Positions 62,726 through 64,000 of a stretch of 64,000 nucleotides of DNA are shown in pieces. Each line of letters begins with the position of its first letter. Position 1 is the stretch's first letter. The notes under the pieces were generated by a model. It had not been told where the DNA came from. It did not search any database and saw only the letters and a program-made list of their open reading frames with translations. Source of the DNA: Nonomuraea guangzhouensis (lineage in GTDB: Bacteria; Actinomycetota; Actinomycetes; Streptosporangiales; Streptosporangiaceae). The position numbers and the translations under genes were made by a program. Where the stretch lies: assembly GCF_019396345.1 (NCBI RefSeq), contig NZ_JAHKRM010000031.1:62001-126000 (forward strand), written 5' to 3'.

Positions 62726-63837
62726 GAGAGCGTCTTGATGGCCTGGCGGCCACCTTCGAGGAAGTCCGTCCACGGCCCGCCGTCTCTCTTGCTGCGGGGT
62801 TCGACGATGCCGTGCCAGTACTTGTTCAGGATGGCCAGGTCCTCCGGTTGGCGGCGGGCCAGCGAGCCCACCAGCGAGCCGCCGAGCGTCTCCGCCCGCA
62901 GCGTGCGGTCGCCGAAGAACTGGCTGTGCAGGATGGCGTCCTCGAGCACGCCGATCTGCTCGGCCGTGGACAGCGCCGATTCGAGCTTGTCGTCGTCGCT
63001 CTTGGCCGAGGCAGCCGCGGTCCGCAGGTCGGCGAAGCTCTGCAGCAGGATGTCGAGCAGCGTGGGCGGCAGCTCCAGCTCGATGCGGTGCCGGCGCAAC
63101 AGCTCCGTGGTGCGGAAGCGGACGATCTCCGCCTCGCTGGTCTTGCTGGTCACCACCGGGATGCGGACGAAGTTGAAGCGCCGCTTCAGCGCCGACGACA
63201 GGTCGTTGACGCCTCGGTCCCGGCTGTTGGCCGTGGCGATGATCGAGAACCCGGGCTGGGCGAAGACGATGTTGTCGTCGTCGAGCTCGGGGATGGAGAC
63301 GTACTTCTCGGACAGGATGGAGATCAGGGCGTCCTGGACGTCACTGGTCGACCTGGTCAGCTCCTCGAAGCGGCCGATCACGCCCCGCTCCATCGCCGTC
63401 ATGATGGGCGAGGGGATCATCGACTGGCGCGACTGCCCCTTGGCGATCACCATGGAGACGTTCCACGAGTATTTGATGTGGTCTTCCGTGGTGCCGGCCG
63501 TGCCCTGGACGACCAGGGTGGAGTTGCGGCTGATCGCGGCCGAGAGCAGCTCGGCGAGCCAGCTCTTGCCGGTGCCCGGGTCGCCGATCAGCAGCAGGCC
63601 GCGGTCGGAGGCCAGCGTCACGATGCTGCGCTCGACGAAGCTGCGGTCACCGAACCACTTCTGCGGGATCTCCCGGTCGAGCCCGTCCGAACGCTCGGAG
63701 CCGAGCACGAACAGGCGGACCATCCGGGGGCTGAGCCGCCACGAGAACGGCTTGGGGCCGTCGTCCACGGACTCCAGCCAGTCGAGCTCCTCGGCGTACT
63801 TGACCTCGGCGGGGGCACGCAGCATCTCGTCGGTCAT
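62722..63837 (-). CDS. MoxR-type AAA+ ATPase, 371 aa
   Basis: ATG 63837 (MTDEMLRAPAEVKYAEELDW). Walker A GLLLIGDPGTGKSWLAELLS, the segment after pore loop I, Walker B-like GVIGRFEELTRSTSDVQDAL, sensor I FSIIATANSRDRGVNDLSSA and arginine finger LKRRFNFVRIPV show a MoxR (AAA_5/AAA_3) ATPase. It should remodel or activate a partner such as a vWA protein. It is translationally coupled to DUF5682. Confidence 0.94.
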   Translation of the reverse strand: MTDEMLRAPAEVKYAEELDWLESVDDGPKPFSWRLSPRMVRLFVLGSERSDGLDREIPQKWFGDRSFVERSIVTLASDRGLLLIGDPGTGKSWLAELLSAAISRNSTLVVQGTAGTTEDHIKYSWNVSMVIAKGQSRQSMIPSPIMTAMERGVIGRFEELTRSTSDVQDALISILSEKYVSIPELDDDNIVFAQPGFSIIATANSRDRGVNDLSSALKRRFNFVRIPVVTSKTSEAEIVRFRTTELLRRHRIELELPPTLLDILLQSFADLRTAAASAKSDDDKLESALSTAEQIGVLEDAILHSQFFGDRTLRAETLGGSLVGSLARRQPEDLAILNKYWHGIVEPRSKRDGGPWTDFLEGGRQAIKTLS

Positions 63838-63848
63838 TCGCGGGTCTC

Positions 63849-64000
63849 CTAGGTGAGGAAGTTCTTGAGCTCGAGCACGAGCTTGCGGATGTGGCCAGAG
63901 ATCACGGGGGTGCCCAGGTCCTTCAGCTTCTCGCGGAACCACTGGTCCACGCTGGCGTACCCCGAGCTGTTCACGGAGCCGACCGGGATGAACTTCACCC
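63849..64000 (-). CDS. C-terminal part of a gene running off the right edge
   Basis: The last 50 codons are visible: VKFIPVGSVNSSGYASVDQW, REKLKDLGTPVISGHIRKLV, ending LKNFLT, with the stop 12 bp before the MoxR start. It is probably the first gene of the MoxR-DUF5682 operon. I do not recognise the family from the tail alone. Confidence 0.7.
   Translation of the reverse strand, partial: VKFIPVGSVNSSGYASVDQWFREKLKDLGTPVISGHIRKLVLELKNFLT

Noticed and set aside
60474-62753. A 759-codon second minus-strand frame and a long + strand frame over DUF5682
   Set aside because: Shifted or antisense frames over a gene with conserved domain blocks; composition is Arg/Gly/Ala-rich.

Overview
The window is high-GC actinobacterial DNA. 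It has GTG/TTG starts, ATGA/GTGA/TGATG overlaps between genes, WhiB and DUF397 proteins, BTAD/LAL regulators and a DLW-39 gene. Streptosporangiaceae (Nonomuraea/Streptosporangium-like) is my best guess from gene content only; no 16S gene is present. Two unlike parts meet at a tRNA-Ala gene near 40.3 kb.

Part A (1 to about 40.3 kb) is the right-hand part of a prophage or phage-like integrated element. It holds a tyrosine integrase (38512-40212) pointing at the 3' end of tRNA-Ala(TGC) (40302-40374), the presumed attachment site. To its left are two membrane/accessory genes and an immunity region with divergent HTH genes around a 24-bp operator dyad (36.2-37.2 kb). Next comes a very long leftward set of tightly coupled genes running from 36.4 kb to 1.0 kb. 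In transcription order it carries a RecA-like ATPase and recombination genes (32-35 kb), an antirepressor (31 kb), small membrane proteins, a variant C5-cytosine methyltransferase (26-28 kb), HTH/WhiB regulators (25-26 kb), a RAMP-like protein (24 kb), a 0.5-kb strand-skewed non-coding tract, a Phd antitoxin and endonuclease VII (22.5-23.2 kb), a replication module with iteron-like repeats (20-22.4 kb), a second DNA methyltransferase and a DUF5131 protein (16.7-19 kb). It ends in dozens of small, often zinc-ribbon, accessory proteins. At 10.4-11.9 kb these are separated by perfect GC hairpins. A probable tail protein at the far left suggests that the virion genes and the other att site lie outside the window.

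Part B (40.4-64 kb) is host chromosome. A phosphonatase-like HAD gene and DLW-39 sit beside tRNA-Ala, an arrangement that in many actinobacteria lies close to gyrA and oriC. Then come an MFS exporter with an AhpD-like gene divergent from a MocR regulator, a universal stress protein, two giant regulators (BTAD type and LAL type) with a 53-codon ORF between them, a VOC/TetR operon beside a broken Dyp peroxidase gene, a large membrane protein, an orphan molybdopterin oxidoreductase subunit with a GDSL hydrolase, and at the right edge a MoxR AAA ATPase plus DUF5682 operon that continues beyond the window.

No CRISPR array, rRNA or insertion sequence was found. Many prophage genes have no assignable function. 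Their reality rests on codon-level overlaps, ribosome binding sites and plausible protein composition.
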